Shown here piece after piece: positions 32,723 to 42,708 of a stretch of 43,051 nucleotides of DNA. The notes under the pieces were generated by a model. The model was not told the DNA's origin. It worked only from the letters and a program-made list of their open reading frames with translations, and did not search any database. The position numbers and the translations under genes were made by a program. Every line of letters starts with the position of its first letter. Within the stretch, counting starts at the first letter, position 1. Source of the stretch: Cytophagales bacterium (lineage in GTDB: Bacteria > Bacteroidota > Bacteroidia > Cytophagales > Cyclobacteriaceae); contig JAKSBZ010000100.1 in assembly GCA_022360875.1 (NCBI GenBank), forward strand, positions 1 through 43,051. Reading direction: 5' to 3'.

Positions 32723-33594
32723 CCGGTGTCAGTAAAAAGTACAAAAAAGGAAAGCTGGCGCTTGACAATGTGAACCTTGAGGTGGGCAAGGGCATGTTCG
32801 GCCTGCTGGGGCCAAACGGAGCCGGAAAGTCCACGCTTATTCGCATTTTGGCCAGTTTGGATGAGCCCACCAGCGGGCGGGTCGAAATCAACGGTCTGGA
32901 TGTGGTCGGTAAACGGCAGGAAGTGAGAAAAATGCTGGGGTATTTGCCGCAGGATTTTCGGTTTGTTCCTCCTGTGAGCACCTGGGATTTTCTGGATTAC
33001 TGTCTTACTCTGAGTTCGGGGCTTAAGAAAAAAGAAAGAAATGCGCTGATAGAGGAGATGCTTCGGGAAGTGGCTCTTTACGAAGTAAGAAAGAAGCGCG
33101 CCGACAAGCTTTCTGGAGGGATGAAGAGAAGGCTGGGAATTGCCCAGGCTCTTATTCACCAGCCCAGCATAATAATAGTTGACGAACCGACCACCGGCCT
33201 GGATCCGGACGAGCGTATCCGTTTCCGAAACCTGATCACAAAGGTTTGTCAAAAAGAGGTGACTGTGCTGCTGTCAACGCACATTGTGGGGGACATTTCC
33301 AGCACCTGCACCGATCTGGCTATTCTTAATCAGGGACACATTGAGTTTCAGGGATCGCCAAAGGATATGACTGCCCTTGCCGCCGGACATGTGTGGCGCA
33401 TGGACGTTGGAATGGAAGGTTTGGAGGAAATCAAGCACAAGTACCAGGTGATATCTACTATGCCGATGGAAAACGGCTGGCAGGTGGAAGTGGTCGCCGA
33501 AGAGCTTGACGGACACACCGGAGAGTTTATTCCGCCCAATTTGGAACATGCATATGTGTACTTTATGGAATGTAGAGAAAGGATAGCCGTATGA
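32707..33594 (+). CDS. ABC transporter ATP-binding protein
   Basis: Energises an ABC-2 type transporter formed with the next gene. The 295 residues have Walker A GPNGAGKST (35-43), Q-loop LPQDF, signature LSGGM (135-139), Walker B IIIVDE (155-160) and the switch H192 in STHIV. The C-terminal 85 residues form a short accessory domain of unknown role. Its stop overlaps the permease start by four bases (ATGA), so a 1:1 partnership is very likely. First gene of the export operon. Confidence 0.92.
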   Translation: MSIKIAGVSKKYKKGKLALDNVNLEVGKGMFGLLGPNGAGKSTLIRILASLDEPTSGRVEINGLDVVGKRQEVRKMLGYLPQDFRFVPPVSTWDFLDYCLTLSSGLKKKERNALIEEMLREVALYEVRKKRADKLSGGMKRRLGIAQALIHQPSIIIVDEPTTGLDPDERIRFRNLITKVCQKEVTVLLSTHIVGDISSTCTDLAILNQGHIEFQGSPKDMTALAAGHVWRMDVGMEGLEEIKHKYQVISTMPMENGWQVEVVAEELDGHTGEFIPPNLEHAYVYFMECRERIAV

Positions 33595-36500
33595 ACCGTA
33601 CCCTCTCGCAGCTGAGCGCTTTGATGCGCTATGAGATAAAAGTGCTGACCAAGAGCTGGTTTTTTATTATTTTCGCTTCGCTGATCGTAATCATTATTGC
33701 TGTTGCGAACCTGGGGTTGATTTTCGGGGGACACGCTTATTACACCTGGCCTCTTTTTGCCACACCAAATATTTACGTGCTTTACAATATGCGCTTCATG
33801 AATATTCTGCAGCTAATGGTTGCGGTGTTCATGGCAACTGATTTTGTAAAAAGAGACCAGAAGCTCGATGTTACGCCGATAATTTTTTCCAGGCCGTTGT
33901 CTAATAGCTTGTATGTTTTCGGAAAGATGCTGGGAGTGCTTACGGTATTTCTGATGCTGGACATTTTGTTCGTTTCCCTTTTGCTGCTGGTCAATCTGCT
34001 GCATCCGAATATCTTGTTCGATCCGTCCAGTTACATTGTCGGACTTTTCGCATACCAGTTGCCTTCCCTGATTTTTATGTCAGGTGTTGCGTTTTCGATC
34101 ATGCTCAGGCTCAAAAACCAGGCACTTTCGTTCATCATTCTTCTGGCGCTGGTGATTGCCTGTTCATTTTTTCTGAATGAATACCTTTACCAGATTTTCG
34201 ATATCGGCTTGATGGGAGTTCCTTTGTATTTCTCCAAATTGTTTGGTGAAGAATGGAAATTTCTTATTCCCCATCGGCTGGCTTATTTTCTGTCCGGTTT
34301 GGGCTTTATTTTTATTTCCGTAGGGCAGCTGAACCGTCTGGCAAACGACGCCAGGGAGAAAGTAGTGTCTTACGCTGTTGGTTTGTTTTTCATTGGCGCA
34401 GGCGTGTTTTTTGGCTACCGGTACTGGAGCCAGCTTGACCAAACGGAGACCAAGAGACAGGAAATACTAGCGCAGACCAAACACTTTGCAGAATATCCCG
34501 AGCCTGTGGTTGACGCCTGCTCGCTTAAAGTCGCGCATGAGGGTAAAGAATTGGTTGTTGAAGCCAGTCTTAAGCTGGCAAACCCGCAGGACATTCCGGC
34601 AGACAGTTTGCTGTTCCGGCTTAACTCGGGGCTGGAAGTGGATAAGGTGACGTCCGGCGGGAAAGAGCTGCCGTTTGAGCGCAAAGCCCACTTGCTTATG
34701 ATTGACAAAAAAACGTTGCCGCAAACTAATCCGGAGCTGAAGATATGCTACCGGGGACAGGTCAGTGAGGTGGATGCGTTCTTTATGAATGAAAACTGGT
34801 TCAAGCCTCATGAAATGGGTGAATGGGTGTCGTTTAATGTGAGGCATGCTTACCAAAATGAAGACTATGTGGTGTTGAATCCTAATTCGCTGTGGTATCC
34901 GCAGCCGGGAGTTGGCGTAGATCCGGACCGTCCGTTTGAAGTAAAAAGAAATTTTACTCATTTCGACCTGGAAGTGAAAACAAGGCCGGATCTGACTGCG
35001 GTTTCGCAGGGAAATGTCAAGCAGGACAGTCTGGGCACTTACTGCTTTGCGGACAGTATTCCTTTTACGGGAATCAGTTTGATAATCGGTTCCTATGAAA
35101 AGCGCTCAATAACGGTTGACAGCGTGGAGTATTCGCTTTATTCGTACAAAGGCCACGGCAATTTTAAGGAAAAACTCAACCTGATTACCGATACCATTCC
35201 TCATGTTATCAGAAAAAAGAAAGAGGAATATGAGCTTCGCTTGGGTAATCCTTATCCGTTCAACAGGCTTCGTTTAGTGGAGGCGCCTTTTCCGATAAAT
35301 GCTTACGGAACCGATTTTGTGCAGCCTGAGCTGGTGCTTCTCTCTGAGAATGGCGGGAGGCTTATCGAGTCGAATTTTGCAATGGAAAAGATGCCTTGGG
35401 AAAAAGTGGACGAGACAAAATCCGAGAAGGAAAAGCAGGCTGACAGGTTCGCGAAATTTGTGGGAAATGCTATTCTGGGCCGCAGTTCAGGCTACTGGTC
35501 ACAGAGAATTCCGTTTGAAATGCAATATTATCGCTTGTCCAATTTTCTGGACTGGAAGGCCTGGCCGTATCTGGAGTTTACTATGGAAAAGCGCCTGATG
35601 GGCAATCATATGAGCTGGCAGGAGCGTGGTGCTTTGAACGGATGGTACACAAGACTCACTCCGCAGGACAAAGCGAACAGTTTGCTTACCGAGTATACGA
35701 TGGATGAGATTCTGGAAGGAAAAGCAGGCAATCCGGAAAAAGTAAAGAATGTGCTTCAGACGAGGGGTGATTTTATTTTTTATCAACTGGAGCATTTGGT
35801 TGGTGAAGACAGCCTGAAGGCTTATGTTGAGGATTTTGTCGGCAGGTACCGGTTCAGAAAGGCCGGTATGGAGGAATTTGTTTCCGGCATGGAGCAGCGC
35901 TTTTCAGTGGAGATTTCTGACAAGCTCGACGAGTGGATTCATTCGGGCGATTTGCCTGCTTATTTGCTGAAAAACGTGCGCGTGAGCGAGTTTGAGAGTA
36001 AGAACCGGAAGTATTATCATTTGATATACGAGCTTGAGAACGAAAGCCAGACTGACGGAATTGTGATGGCTGAATACAGGTATCGGTCCTCGCATAGAAA
36101 CTGGCGCAGACCTGATGAAGATACGCAGAAGGATATTCTTTTTATTCCTAAAGGCAAGACGCTGAAGGTGAGCCTTGTTTACACCACTAGGATAGAGCGT
36201 TTTAGCATCAATACATTGTTTTCCAAAAATTTGCCTGCAAGGATCGGCGAAACGCTGTTGTTGTCGAAACCTTTTGAGGGAGAACGGCAGGAGAGCTACA
36301 CCGAAATACTCTCCGACGCGAAAAAGGAGGACAAGCCTTTGGAAATAATTGTGGACAATACCGACGAAGGTTTCTTTGTGCATTCCACGGAGTCTTCAGA
36401 AAAAACGCTGAAGGCTTGGTGGGACAAAAGAAAGAAAGAAAAAGAGCAAAAAGAAAAGGAGAAGAGCAATCAGGGAAGCGAAGAGGAGAAATACTCCTAT

Positions 36501-36902
36501 GCTAGCCGTTATTGGGTGCCGAGAAAATGGAAAGAGGTGATTGCCCATTCGTATTACGGCGATTTTCTGCGCACAGCACATTATATCCGTTCGGGAACCG
36601 GGGAGGATTTTGTTGAGTGGAATACGGAAATCCCGGTCAGCGGAACCTACGAGGTGCTGGCTTATACAAGTTCGCCTAGAACCTGGTGGAGAAGAAACAG
36701 AAAGAAGAAAGCTTATAACTACACGGTTTACAACGATGACGGAGAAGACAAAGTGAGTCTTAAAATCAACCAGAATATGGGGTCGAAGTGGTACAGTCTG
36801 GGCGAATTTTACTTTACCAAAGGAAAAGCGAAAGTTCGGTTGACAAACAAGTCAAATACCCGCTCAGTGATCGCCGATGCCGTGAAATGGGTCAAGAAAT
36901 AA
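33591..36902 (+). CDS. ABC-2 permease fused to M1 peptidase-like and golvesin-like domains
   Basis: A 1103-residue protein of three parts. Residues 1-280 are an ABC-2 permease with about seven membrane segments (roughly 22-44, 62-84, 108-136, 150-172, 178-196, 226-246, 258-276). Residues about 300-870 resemble an M1 aminopeptidase (beta-rich start, LGNPYPFNRLRLVEAPF and a helical half), but I find no HExxH zinc motif in the expected segment (about 615-645), so it is probably not catalytic. A highly charged stretch (about 940-970, KKEKEQKEKEK) follows. The C-terminal 115 residues look like a golvesin/xanthan-lyase-type domain (VSGTYEVLAYTSS ... WYSLGEFYFTKGKAKVRL ... SVIADAVKWV), which binds carbohydrates in characterised relatives. 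The large part is expected in the periplasm. ABC-permease/M1 fusions are known; the added golvesin end is unusual. Export cargo is unknown. Confidence 0.8.
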   Translation: MNRTLSQLSALMRYEIKVLTKSWFFIIFASLIVIIIAVANLGLIFGGHAYYTWPLFATPNIYVLYNMRFMNILQLMVAVFMATDFVKRDQKLDVTPIIFSRPLSNSLYVFGKMLGVLTVFLMLDILFVSLLLLVNLLHPNILFDPSSYIVGLFAYQLPSLIFMSGVAFSIMLRLKNQALSFIILLALVIACSFFLNEYLYQIFDIGLMGVPLYFSKLFGEEWKFLIPHRLAYFLSGLGFIFISVGQLNRLANDAREKVVSYAVGLFFIGAGVFFGYRYWSQLDQTETKRQEILAQTKHFAEYPEPVVDACSLKVAHEGKELVVEASLKLANPQDIPADSLLFRLNSGLEVDKVTSGGKELPFERKAHLLMIDKKTLPQTNPELKICYRGQVSEVDAFFMNENWFKPHEMGEWVSFNVRHAYQNEDYVVLNPNSLWYPQPGVGVDPDRPFEVKRNFTHFDLEVKTRPDLTAVSQGNVKQDSLGTYCFADSIPFTGISLIIGSYEKRSITVDSVEYSLYSYKGHGNFKEKLNLITDTIPHVIRKKKEEYELRLGNPYPFNRLRLVEAPFPINAYGTDFVQPELVLLSENGGRLIESNFAMEKMPWEKVDETKSEKEKQADRFAKFVGNAILGRSSGYWSQRIPFEMQYYRLSNFLDWKAWPYLEFTMEKRLMGNHMSWQERGALNGWYTRLTPQDKANSLLTEYTMDEILEGKAGNPEKVKNVLQTRGDFIFYQLEHLVGEDSLKAYVEDFVGRYRFRKAGMEEFVSGMEQRFSVEISDKLDEWIHSGDLPAYLLKNVRVSEFESKNRKYYHLIYELENESQTDGIVMAEYRYRSSHRNWRRPDEDTQKDILFIPKGKTLKVSLVYTTRIERFSINTLFSKNLPARIGETLLLSKPFEGERQESYTEILSDAKKEDKPLEIIVDNTDEGFFVHSTESSEKTLKAWWDKRKKEKEQKEKEKSNQGSEEEKYSYASRYWVPRKWKEVIAHSYYGDFLRTAHYIRSGTGEDFVEWNTEIPVSGTYEVLAYTSSPRTWWRRNRKKKAYNYTVYNDDGEDKVSLKINQNMGSKWYSLGEFYFTKGKAKVRLTNKSNTRSVIADAVKWVKK

Positions 36903-36942
36903 AAGATTGAAAAGAATAAGAATCAACAAGAAAAAAATAAGC

Positions 36943-38493
36943 ATGAAACGATTGTATGTATTGGGCGTGAGTCTGCTTTTCTTTGGAATAAGCCTGGCTC
37001 CCGTTTATTCCCAAAAAGTGCTCACTCTGGATCAGGCGCTGGAGACGGCTATGCAGCAAAGTCCCCAGCTGCAGGTAGTGGAGCTGAGCCTTGAGCAGCA
37101 GAGAAACAGACTTGTTGCTCAGCGGGCCGGGCTCAAAACAAAGTTTTCTTTGGATTTAAATCCGTTACGTTATGCTAAGCGACGGGATTTTCATGAGCAG
37201 GCGGCTTCTTGGTTCAATTCTGAGAATTTAACAAGCAGTGGTCAGTTTGTTGTCTCTCAGCCTGTTTTGCTTACTGACGGGGTGCTTTCGCTTCGGAATA
37301 ATTTTGAGTGGAGGCATGCGTCCAGTGACTTATTTGGGCGGTCATCTACTGGGGAGGCTGAAAAGAAAAGGGAAAACAAGACAAGTTATAATGATAATTT
37401 GTTTTTGCGATATGACCAGCCGCTGTTTACCTACAACCGAACCAAATTGAAGCTGAGGGAATTGGAGTACGCATACGAGAATGCCATGATCGACTATGCA
37501 CTGAGGAAGCTGGAGGTGGAAATGCAGGTAACCCGAAAGTTCTATGCGCTGCACGAACTGCAGATGGGAGTGCAGACAGCCGAAGAAGAGCTAAAAAATC
37601 AGCAGGACAGCTATGATATTATTGAGGGAAAAGTTAATGCCGGTTTGGTGGCGAAGGAGGAATTTTACCAAGCAGAAGTGAACTTGGCTAAATCTAAGTC
37701 CAAGCTGTTCCAGAGCAAACTAAGCCTGGCAAACTCGCTGGATGAATTCAAACATTATATTGGGATGTCGCTTTATGATGACATTTTGGTTTTTGCCGAT
37801 GTGTATGTGACACCTGTTAAAGTGGAGGAACAGGATGCCGTCGACAAAGCGCTGGCAAACCGTATGGAAATCAGAAAACGGGAGATCGAGCTTGCCAATT
37901 CGCAGCACGAAATACTGCGAGCTGAAGAAACCAACGACTTTCGCGGTGATTTGTCTGTACAGGTTGGTCTTTTGGGCAATGGCGAAAAATTCAGGGGCAT
38001 CTACGATGACCCAAGCCTGAACCAGGATTATTCGTTGAAACTGTCGGTGCCGATTTGGGACTGGGGAGAAAGAAAGGCGCGCAGAAAAGTTGCCGAAGCT
38101 TCGGTAGAAAAGGCAGAACTGTCTTTTTCGGAAGAACGGATTCGCATTACGCTGAGTGTTAGAAAGGTGCTGAGAGAAATGCAGAACTTGTTGAACCAGA
38201 TTGAGATTGCTTCGCAGAACGTCGAAAACGCGCAGCGGACTTTCGAGATTAGTATGGAGCGCTACAAGAACGGCGACCTGACCAGTATCGATTTGGACAT
38301 ACAGCAGCGCCAGCTTTCTCAGGCCAAGATGAGTCACACAAAAGCGCTTATAAATTATAAAAATGAAGTTCTGAATTTGAAAATTCAGACACTTTGGGAT
38401 TATGAGAAGAACAGATCATATTTTCCTCATCAGGTTTTTGAAAACTTCAAGGGGGTTAGAGGCTTGAAAGGATTTCGTTATTTCAAACAATAA
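36943..38493 (+). CDS. TolC-family outer membrane efflux protein
   Basis: The outer-membrane channel of a tripartite exporter. The 516-residue product starts at ATG 36943 (the frame is open from TTG 36907) with a signal peptide to about residue 23 (VYSQ). Two OEP repeats of heptad-rich helices follow: LDQALETAMQQSPQLQVVEL is the family's N-terminal helix, LSVPIWDWGERKARRKVAEA the second-repeat landmark, and LDIQQRQLSQAKMSHTKALINYKNEVLNL the last helix. It is separated from the ABC permease by 40 bases and from the adaptor gene by 16, so all three are cotranscribed. Confidence 0.92.
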   Translation: MKRLYVLGVSLLFFGISLAPVYSQKVLTLDQALETAMQQSPQLQVVELSLEQQRNRLVAQRAGLKTKFSLDLNPLRYAKRRDFHEQAASWFNSENLTSSGQFVVSQPVLLTDGVLSLRNNFEWRHASSDLFGRSSTGEAEKKRENKTSYNDNLFLRYDQPLFTYNRTKLKLRELEYAYENAMIDYALRKLEVEMQVTRKFYALHELQMGVQTAEEELKNQQDSYDIIEGKVNAGLVAKEEFYQAEVNLAKSKSKLFQSKLSLANSLDEFKHYIGMSLYDDILVFADVYVTPVKVEEQDAVDKALANRMEIRKREIELANSQHEILRAEETNDFRGDLSVQVGLLGNGEKFRGIYDDPSLNQDYSLKLSVPIWDWGERKARRKVAEASVEKAELSFSEERIRITLSVRKVLREMQNLLNQIEIASQNVENAQRTFEISMERYKNGDLTSIDLDIQQRQLSQAKMSHTKALINYKNEVLNLKIQTLWDYEKNRSYFPHQVFENFKGVRGLKGFRYFKQ

Positions 38494-38509
38494 TATTCCG
38501 TAATATATC

Positions 38510-39577
38510 ATGAAAACGACATACACATATCATAGACTCATATTTTTTCTTGCAATTGCAACGGCGCTGGCAGGCTGCCAGAATCGAAGGGGAAGAAACA
38601 ATGAAGTGAGACCCGATGTTCAGGTGGCTGTGACGGAGCTCAAGCTGGGCGACATTGTTTCGACTTTACGGCTTACTGGAACCGTAAAAGCGTTGTCCAA
38701 GGCAGAAATAAAAACAGAAACTCAGGGGCTGTATCGGCTGAAGACCAATCCGAGAACCGGAAAGCGGTATGCGCTTGGCGACCGCGTGAAGAAGGGTGAA
38801 GTGATTGTGGCGCTGGAAGATATGGAGCTTGAGAACGATATACGGATCGAGAGCAAAGAAATGAAGCTGGAGCTGAATAAAAATGAATTTGAAAAGCAGA
38901 AGTCTCTTTTTGAGAAGGGCGGCGTGACGCTTCGGGAGCTTAGGACTTCAGAATCTAATTTTCTGAATTCGAAATATGATTTGGAGAAAGCGAAGATAAT
39001 GCTTGCGCGATTAAATGTGCGTGCGCCGTTTGACGGACTGATAACTGACTTGCCTCATATGACCGAAGGTGTGAAAGCAGCATCAGGCACCAAAGTTTTT
39101 GAGCTGATGAACGACAAAAAGCTGCTTTTGGAGGCTCAGATGCAGGAGCGCTATTTTTCTTCCATGAAGAAAGGTCTGGAAGTTCAGGTAGGCAACTACA
39201 ATCAGAAAGACCGCCTCAAAGGAAAGCTTACTGGTTTTTCGCCGGCAATCGATCCGAGCAGCCGAACATTCAAAGCCAAGATACTGATTGACAACCCGAA
39301 AGGAAGCTTGAAGGCCGGGATGTTTGTTCAGGCAAAAGTGGAACTGGATTCGCGCAGCAGTGTCATCAGCATACCTAAAGATATTATTCGGCAGGCTCGG
39401 AAGGGACAGCTTGTGTATGTGGTGGAAAAGAAGCTGGCCAAGGAAAGAGTTTTGGAGCTGGGGCTTGAAAACGATGAATATGTAGAGGTGAAGACCGGAC
39501 TGAAAAAAGGCGACCGATTGGTGATCAAAGGCTATGAGATGCTCAGGAACGACGCAAAAGTGAAGGTATTGAAGTAA
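38510..39577 (+). CDS. RND efflux periplasmic adaptor lipoprotein
   Basis: Membrane-fusion protein linking the RND pumps to TolC. The 355 residues begin with a lipoprotein signal (LAGC, lipidated Cys23). They continue through a barrel-sandwich half (VTELKLGDIVSTLRLTGTVKALSKAEI), a short helical hairpin (about 110-165), the returning half (RLNVRAPFDGLITDL), a beta-barrel domain (PAIDPSSRTFKAKILIDN) and a membrane-proximal end. The short hairpin suggests a compact HlyD/AcrA-type adaptor. It lies 6 bases before the first RND gene. Confidence 0.93.
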   Translation: MKTTYTYHRLIFFLAIATALAGCQNRRGRNNEVRPDVQVAVTELKLGDIVSTLRLTGTVKALSKAEIKTETQGLYRLKTNPRTGKRYALGDRVKKGEVIVALEDMELENDIRIESKEMKLELNKNEFEKQKSLFEKGGVTLRELRTSESNFLNSKYDLEKAKIMLARLNVRAPFDGLITDLPHMTEGVKAASGTKVFELMNDKKLLLEAQMQERYFSSMKKGLEVQVGNYNQKDRLKGKLTGFSPAIDPSSRTFKAKILIDNPKGSLKAGMFVQAKVELDSRSSVISIPKDIIRQARKGQLVYVVEKKLAKERVLELGLENDEYVEVKTGLKKGDRLVIKGYEMLRNDAKVKVLK

Positions 39578-39583
39578 TCGAAC

Positions 39584-42500
39584 ATGAGAAAAATAAGCAA
39601 TTTTGCCGTCAAATATCCCGTAACGGTGCTGATGCTCATGCTGGGTATTTTGCTGATTGGCTACATTTCCTATGGGCGCCTGGGGATTGATCTTTTTCCG
39701 AAGTTCAATAATCCGGCCTTGCATGTGAAACTTCAGGCCGGGGAAATGCCTCCGGAGGAGATTGAGAAGCGGTTTGTGGAAGCCATGGAGGGAATTGCGC
39801 TTCGGCAAAGCGGTGTTACCGGCGTGCAGGCCGTGTGCAAATCCGGTCTGGCCCAAATGAAGGTGGCTTACCAGTGGGAGAAGGACATGGACGAAGCGTT
39901 TTTGGATTTGCAGAAGGGGATGAGTTCCTTGGAGCGGAACGAGCTGGTGGAGTCTCTGGAGATATCTCAGTACGACCCGAATGCTCAGCCGATTTTGCGC
40001 TATGCACTTACCAGCCATAAGACTAAGGATCTGGACGAGCTGCGGAAAGTAGCCGAAAACTATATACGCAACGAGCTGATTCGTCTGGAGGGTATTGCCG
40101 ATGTGCAGCTTACTGGAGCCAAGGTAAAAGAGGCTGTGGTGATTACCGATCCGGATCGCTTGGAAGCGGTCGGGATAAGCGCCGACTTGATTGTCAAGAA
40201 GATCAAGGAGTACAACAGAAATGTATCCGGCGGGACAATTGAAGAAAAGGGAAGACGCTACTTGGTAAAAGGAGTAAGTGTTTTCAGGACTCCTAAGGAC
40301 TTGGAGGATATAGTATTGAGATACACTAAAGCGGAGAATAGCGAAGAACGTGTTCCGCTGCATTTAAGGGATGTGGCCGAGGTACAGTACCAGTTTGCCA
40401 ATTCGGCTAATTTAGCCAGAATTGAAGGCGAACCGTGTATATCCCTGGCCATATACAAGGAACCTCAGTTCAATACAATTAAGGCAGTGGGAAATGTGGA
40501 GAGCAAGCTTGAGGAAATGTCCACGGGCTTGTCAGCTTATTCTTTCAAGCTGATAGAAAACCAGGGGAAATTCATCGAACATGCAATTGGGGAAGTTCAG
40601 GAAACAGCGCTAATCGGAATGCTTCTGGCCGTGATTGTGCTTTTTGTTTTTCTTCGGCGGTTCAGCACAACCATGATCGTCAGCATAGCCATTCCGTTGT
40701 CGGTGATCGCTACTTTCAGCTTGATGTATTTCGGCAAGCTGACGCTGAATATTATGACTTTGGGCGGTCTGGCGCTCGGTGCAGGTATGCTGGTGGACAA
40801 CGCCATCATTGTGGTGGAAAATATAATGCGCTTGCTTGACAAAGGGCTGTCTGTAAAAGAAGCAGCGGTAAAGGGAACAGCCGAAATGGGCGGACCGATT
40901 ATAGCCTCGACGCTGACGACAATTGTGGTTTTTCTTCCCATTGTTTATCTGCAGGGAGCCACCGGTGAGCTGTTTAAGGACCAGGCCTGGACAGTGGCTT
41001 TTTCGCTGTTGTCTTCTCTTCTGGTAGCTATATTGGTGATTCCGGTGCTGGTGGTTTATTTTTTTCCAGAAAACAAAAAAACTGCGGGAAAAGGCGGCCG
41101 GAGCGCTGCTGTATACGGAAATTTGCTGGCCCGCATGCTCCCTTACAGAAATACAGTGGTTTTGGCAGGTTTGGTTCTGACCGTAGCTTCATACTTCCTG
41201 ATTCCGGTGATCGGAAGCGAGTATTTCCCGACAGCTTCGTCCAATATTCTGACTGTTAAGATGCAGATGCAGGAAGGAACAGAGCTGGGAAAAACGCAGG
41301 AAGTTCTGGCACAGGTGGAGCAGATGATCCGTTCGGTTGGTGGAGAAGACATTGACTTTATTTACAGCCAGGGAGGAGAAACGGCCTGGGCGGAAGGCAG
41401 CGAGTTGCAGGGAAGCCATACAGCCGAATTGAAAATTGTTTTGAAAAAAGAAGCTGGGCTGAAAGCGGAGGAGCTTATGGCAAGCTTGGATCGGAATTTT
41501 TCCCACCAGGACCAGATACGCTTCAGCTACAGCAGCGAAGAGTCGGCGCTTTCGGCCGCGATAGGATCGGGAGACTCTCCTGTGGTGGTCGAGGTTTACT
41601 CCAAAGATCAGGAAACCATTGAACAGGCCGCAGAGCAGCTTGCAGATAAGCTTAGCGGGATTGACGGAATACTGAATGTGCGGACTTCGTCCGAAGCAGG
41701 CGTTCCGGAAGTGGAAGTTTCCGTTGACAGGGTGCGGGCCGGAATGAACCAGGTAACGCCTGCTGCGGTGCTGTCGCAGGTGAAACATATGCTTAACAGG
41801 CCTGGCGCCGGCAGTTTCGAGTATCAGGGCGAATCCAAAGATATCCGTCTGCTGATGCCGGATATAAACCGAATGAGGCTGAAGGACTTGAAAATCAATA
41901 ACTCGGCAAAGCAGGCGGTCAGTTTGTCGGATGTGGCGAGCTTTAGAGAGACTTTTTCTCCGAAATCTATCTTGCGGAAAAATCAGCGCCGCTTCGGCGA
42001 AGTAATCGCTCAGCGCGAAAAGGGAATCCCATATGACAAGCTGATGAAAAGCGTCCGAAAAGCGATAGACGAGCTGGAATTGCCTGCCGGCGTAGGAATT
42101 ATCGTCGGCGGACAAGAAGCCAAGCGGCAGGAATCGGTGGAAATGATGCTTTTTGCTTTATTGCTTTCGGTGGTGCTGGTGTATATGGTTATGGCTTCGC
42201 AGTTTGAATCGCTGGTTCATCCGTTCACCATTCTTTTCACTATTCCGCTGGCTATGGTCGGTTCGCTCTGGGCTTTTCTGATAGCCGGAACGCCAATCAG
42301 CGTGATGGGTTTTATCGGAATAATCATGCTGGCCGGTATTGCCGTCAACGATTCCATTATTTTGGTTGATACCATCAACCAGCTTAAGTGGAAGGGCGTG
42401 GAACTGCGGGAAGCCATTGTTCAGGCTGGAAAGCAGCGTTTGCGTCCGATAGTGATGACTTCGCTTACGACGATTCTGGCACTGACGCCGATGCTCATCG

Positions 42501-42688
42501 GTTACGGTGAGGAAGCGGCGCTTCGCAAGCCGATGGCGCTGGCGGTTATCGGAGGACTTGTGACGTCCACTCTGCTGACGCTGATAGTCATTCCGTGCGC
42601 TTATGCAGTGGTTGAAAGAGCGATGAGCCGTTTGGGGCTGGGGCAGAAAGCTCCGCAGACGCAGGAATGGGAAACTACAGAAGCTTGA
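39584..42688 (+). CDS. RND efflux permease 1 (AcrB/MdtBC-like)
   Basis: Proton-driven inner-membrane pump. At 1034 residues it is full length with 12 membrane segments: TM1 near 11-31 (YPVTVLMLMLGILLIGYI), a porter domain (about 35-335), TM2-6 (about 340-500) and TM7 near 525. A second porter domain and TM8-12 follow (about 850-1010). The relay motif in TM4 is GAGMLVDNAII with D405 but N406 where AcrB has a second Asp (D408), and TM10 has AVNDSIILVD. These patterns are shared by a group of Bacteroidota RND pumps. Another RND gene starts 21 bases downstream, so the two may form a mixed trimer like MdtB/MdtC. Substrate is unknown. Confidence 0.93.
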   Translation: MRKISNFAVKYPVTVLMLMLGILLIGYISYGRLGIDLFPKFNNPALHVKLQAGEMPPEEIEKRFVEAMEGIALRQSGVTGVQAVCKSGLAQMKVAYQWEKDMDEAFLDLQKGMSSLERNELVESLEISQYDPNAQPILRYALTSHKTKDLDELRKVAENYIRNELIRLEGIADVQLTGAKVKEAVVITDPDRLEAVGISADLIVKKIKEYNRNVSGGTIEEKGRRYLVKGVSVFRTPKDLEDIVLRYTKAENSEERVPLHLRDVAEVQYQFANSANLARIEGEPCISLAIYKEPQFNTIKAVGNVESKLEEMSTGLSAYSFKLIENQGKFIEHAIGEVQETALIGMLLAVIVLFVFLRRFSTTMIVSIAIPLSVIATFSLMYFGKLTLNIMTLGGLALGAGMLVDNAIIVVENIMRLLDKGLSVKEAAVKGTAEMGGPIIASTLTTIVVFLPIVYLQGATGELFKDQAWTVAFSLLSSLLVAILVIPVLVVYFFPENKKTAGKGGRSAAVYGNLLARMLPYRNTVVLAGLVLTVASYFLIPVIGSEYFPTASSNILTVKMQMQEGTELGKTQEVLAQVEQMIRSVGGEDIDFIYSQGGETAWAEGSELQGSHTAELKIVLKKEAGLKAEELMASLDRNFSHQDQIRFSYSSEESALSAAIGSGDSPVVVEVYSKDQETIEQAAEQLADKLSGIDGILNVRTSSEAGVPEVEVSVDRVRAGMNQVTPAAVLSQVKHMLNRPGAGSFEYQGESKDIRLLMPDINRMRLKDLKINNSAKQAVSLSDVASFRETFSPKSILRKNQRRFGEVIAQREKGIPYDKLMKSVRKAIDELELPAGVGIIVGGQEAKRQESVEMMLFALLLSVVLVYMVMASQFESLVHPFTILFTIPLAMVGSLWAFLIAGTPISVMGFIGIIMLAGIAVNDSIILVDTINQLKWKGVELREAIVQAGKQRLRPIVMTSLTTILALTPMLIGYGEEAALRKPMALAVIGGLVTSTLLTLIVIPCAYAVVERAMSRLGLGQKAPQTQEWETTEA

Positions 42689-42708
42689 TTTTCTAAAAAG
42701 AGAGAGAT

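Noticed and set aside
39083..40363. A 426-codon minus-strand frame across the adaptor and RND genes
   Set aside because: It spans two well-recognised genes on the other strand, is rich in His, Leu and Gln in low-complexity fashion, and has no family features.
41189..42115. A 308-codon minus-strand frame inside RND permease 1
   Set aside because: It is antisense to conserved pump motifs and has no supporting features.
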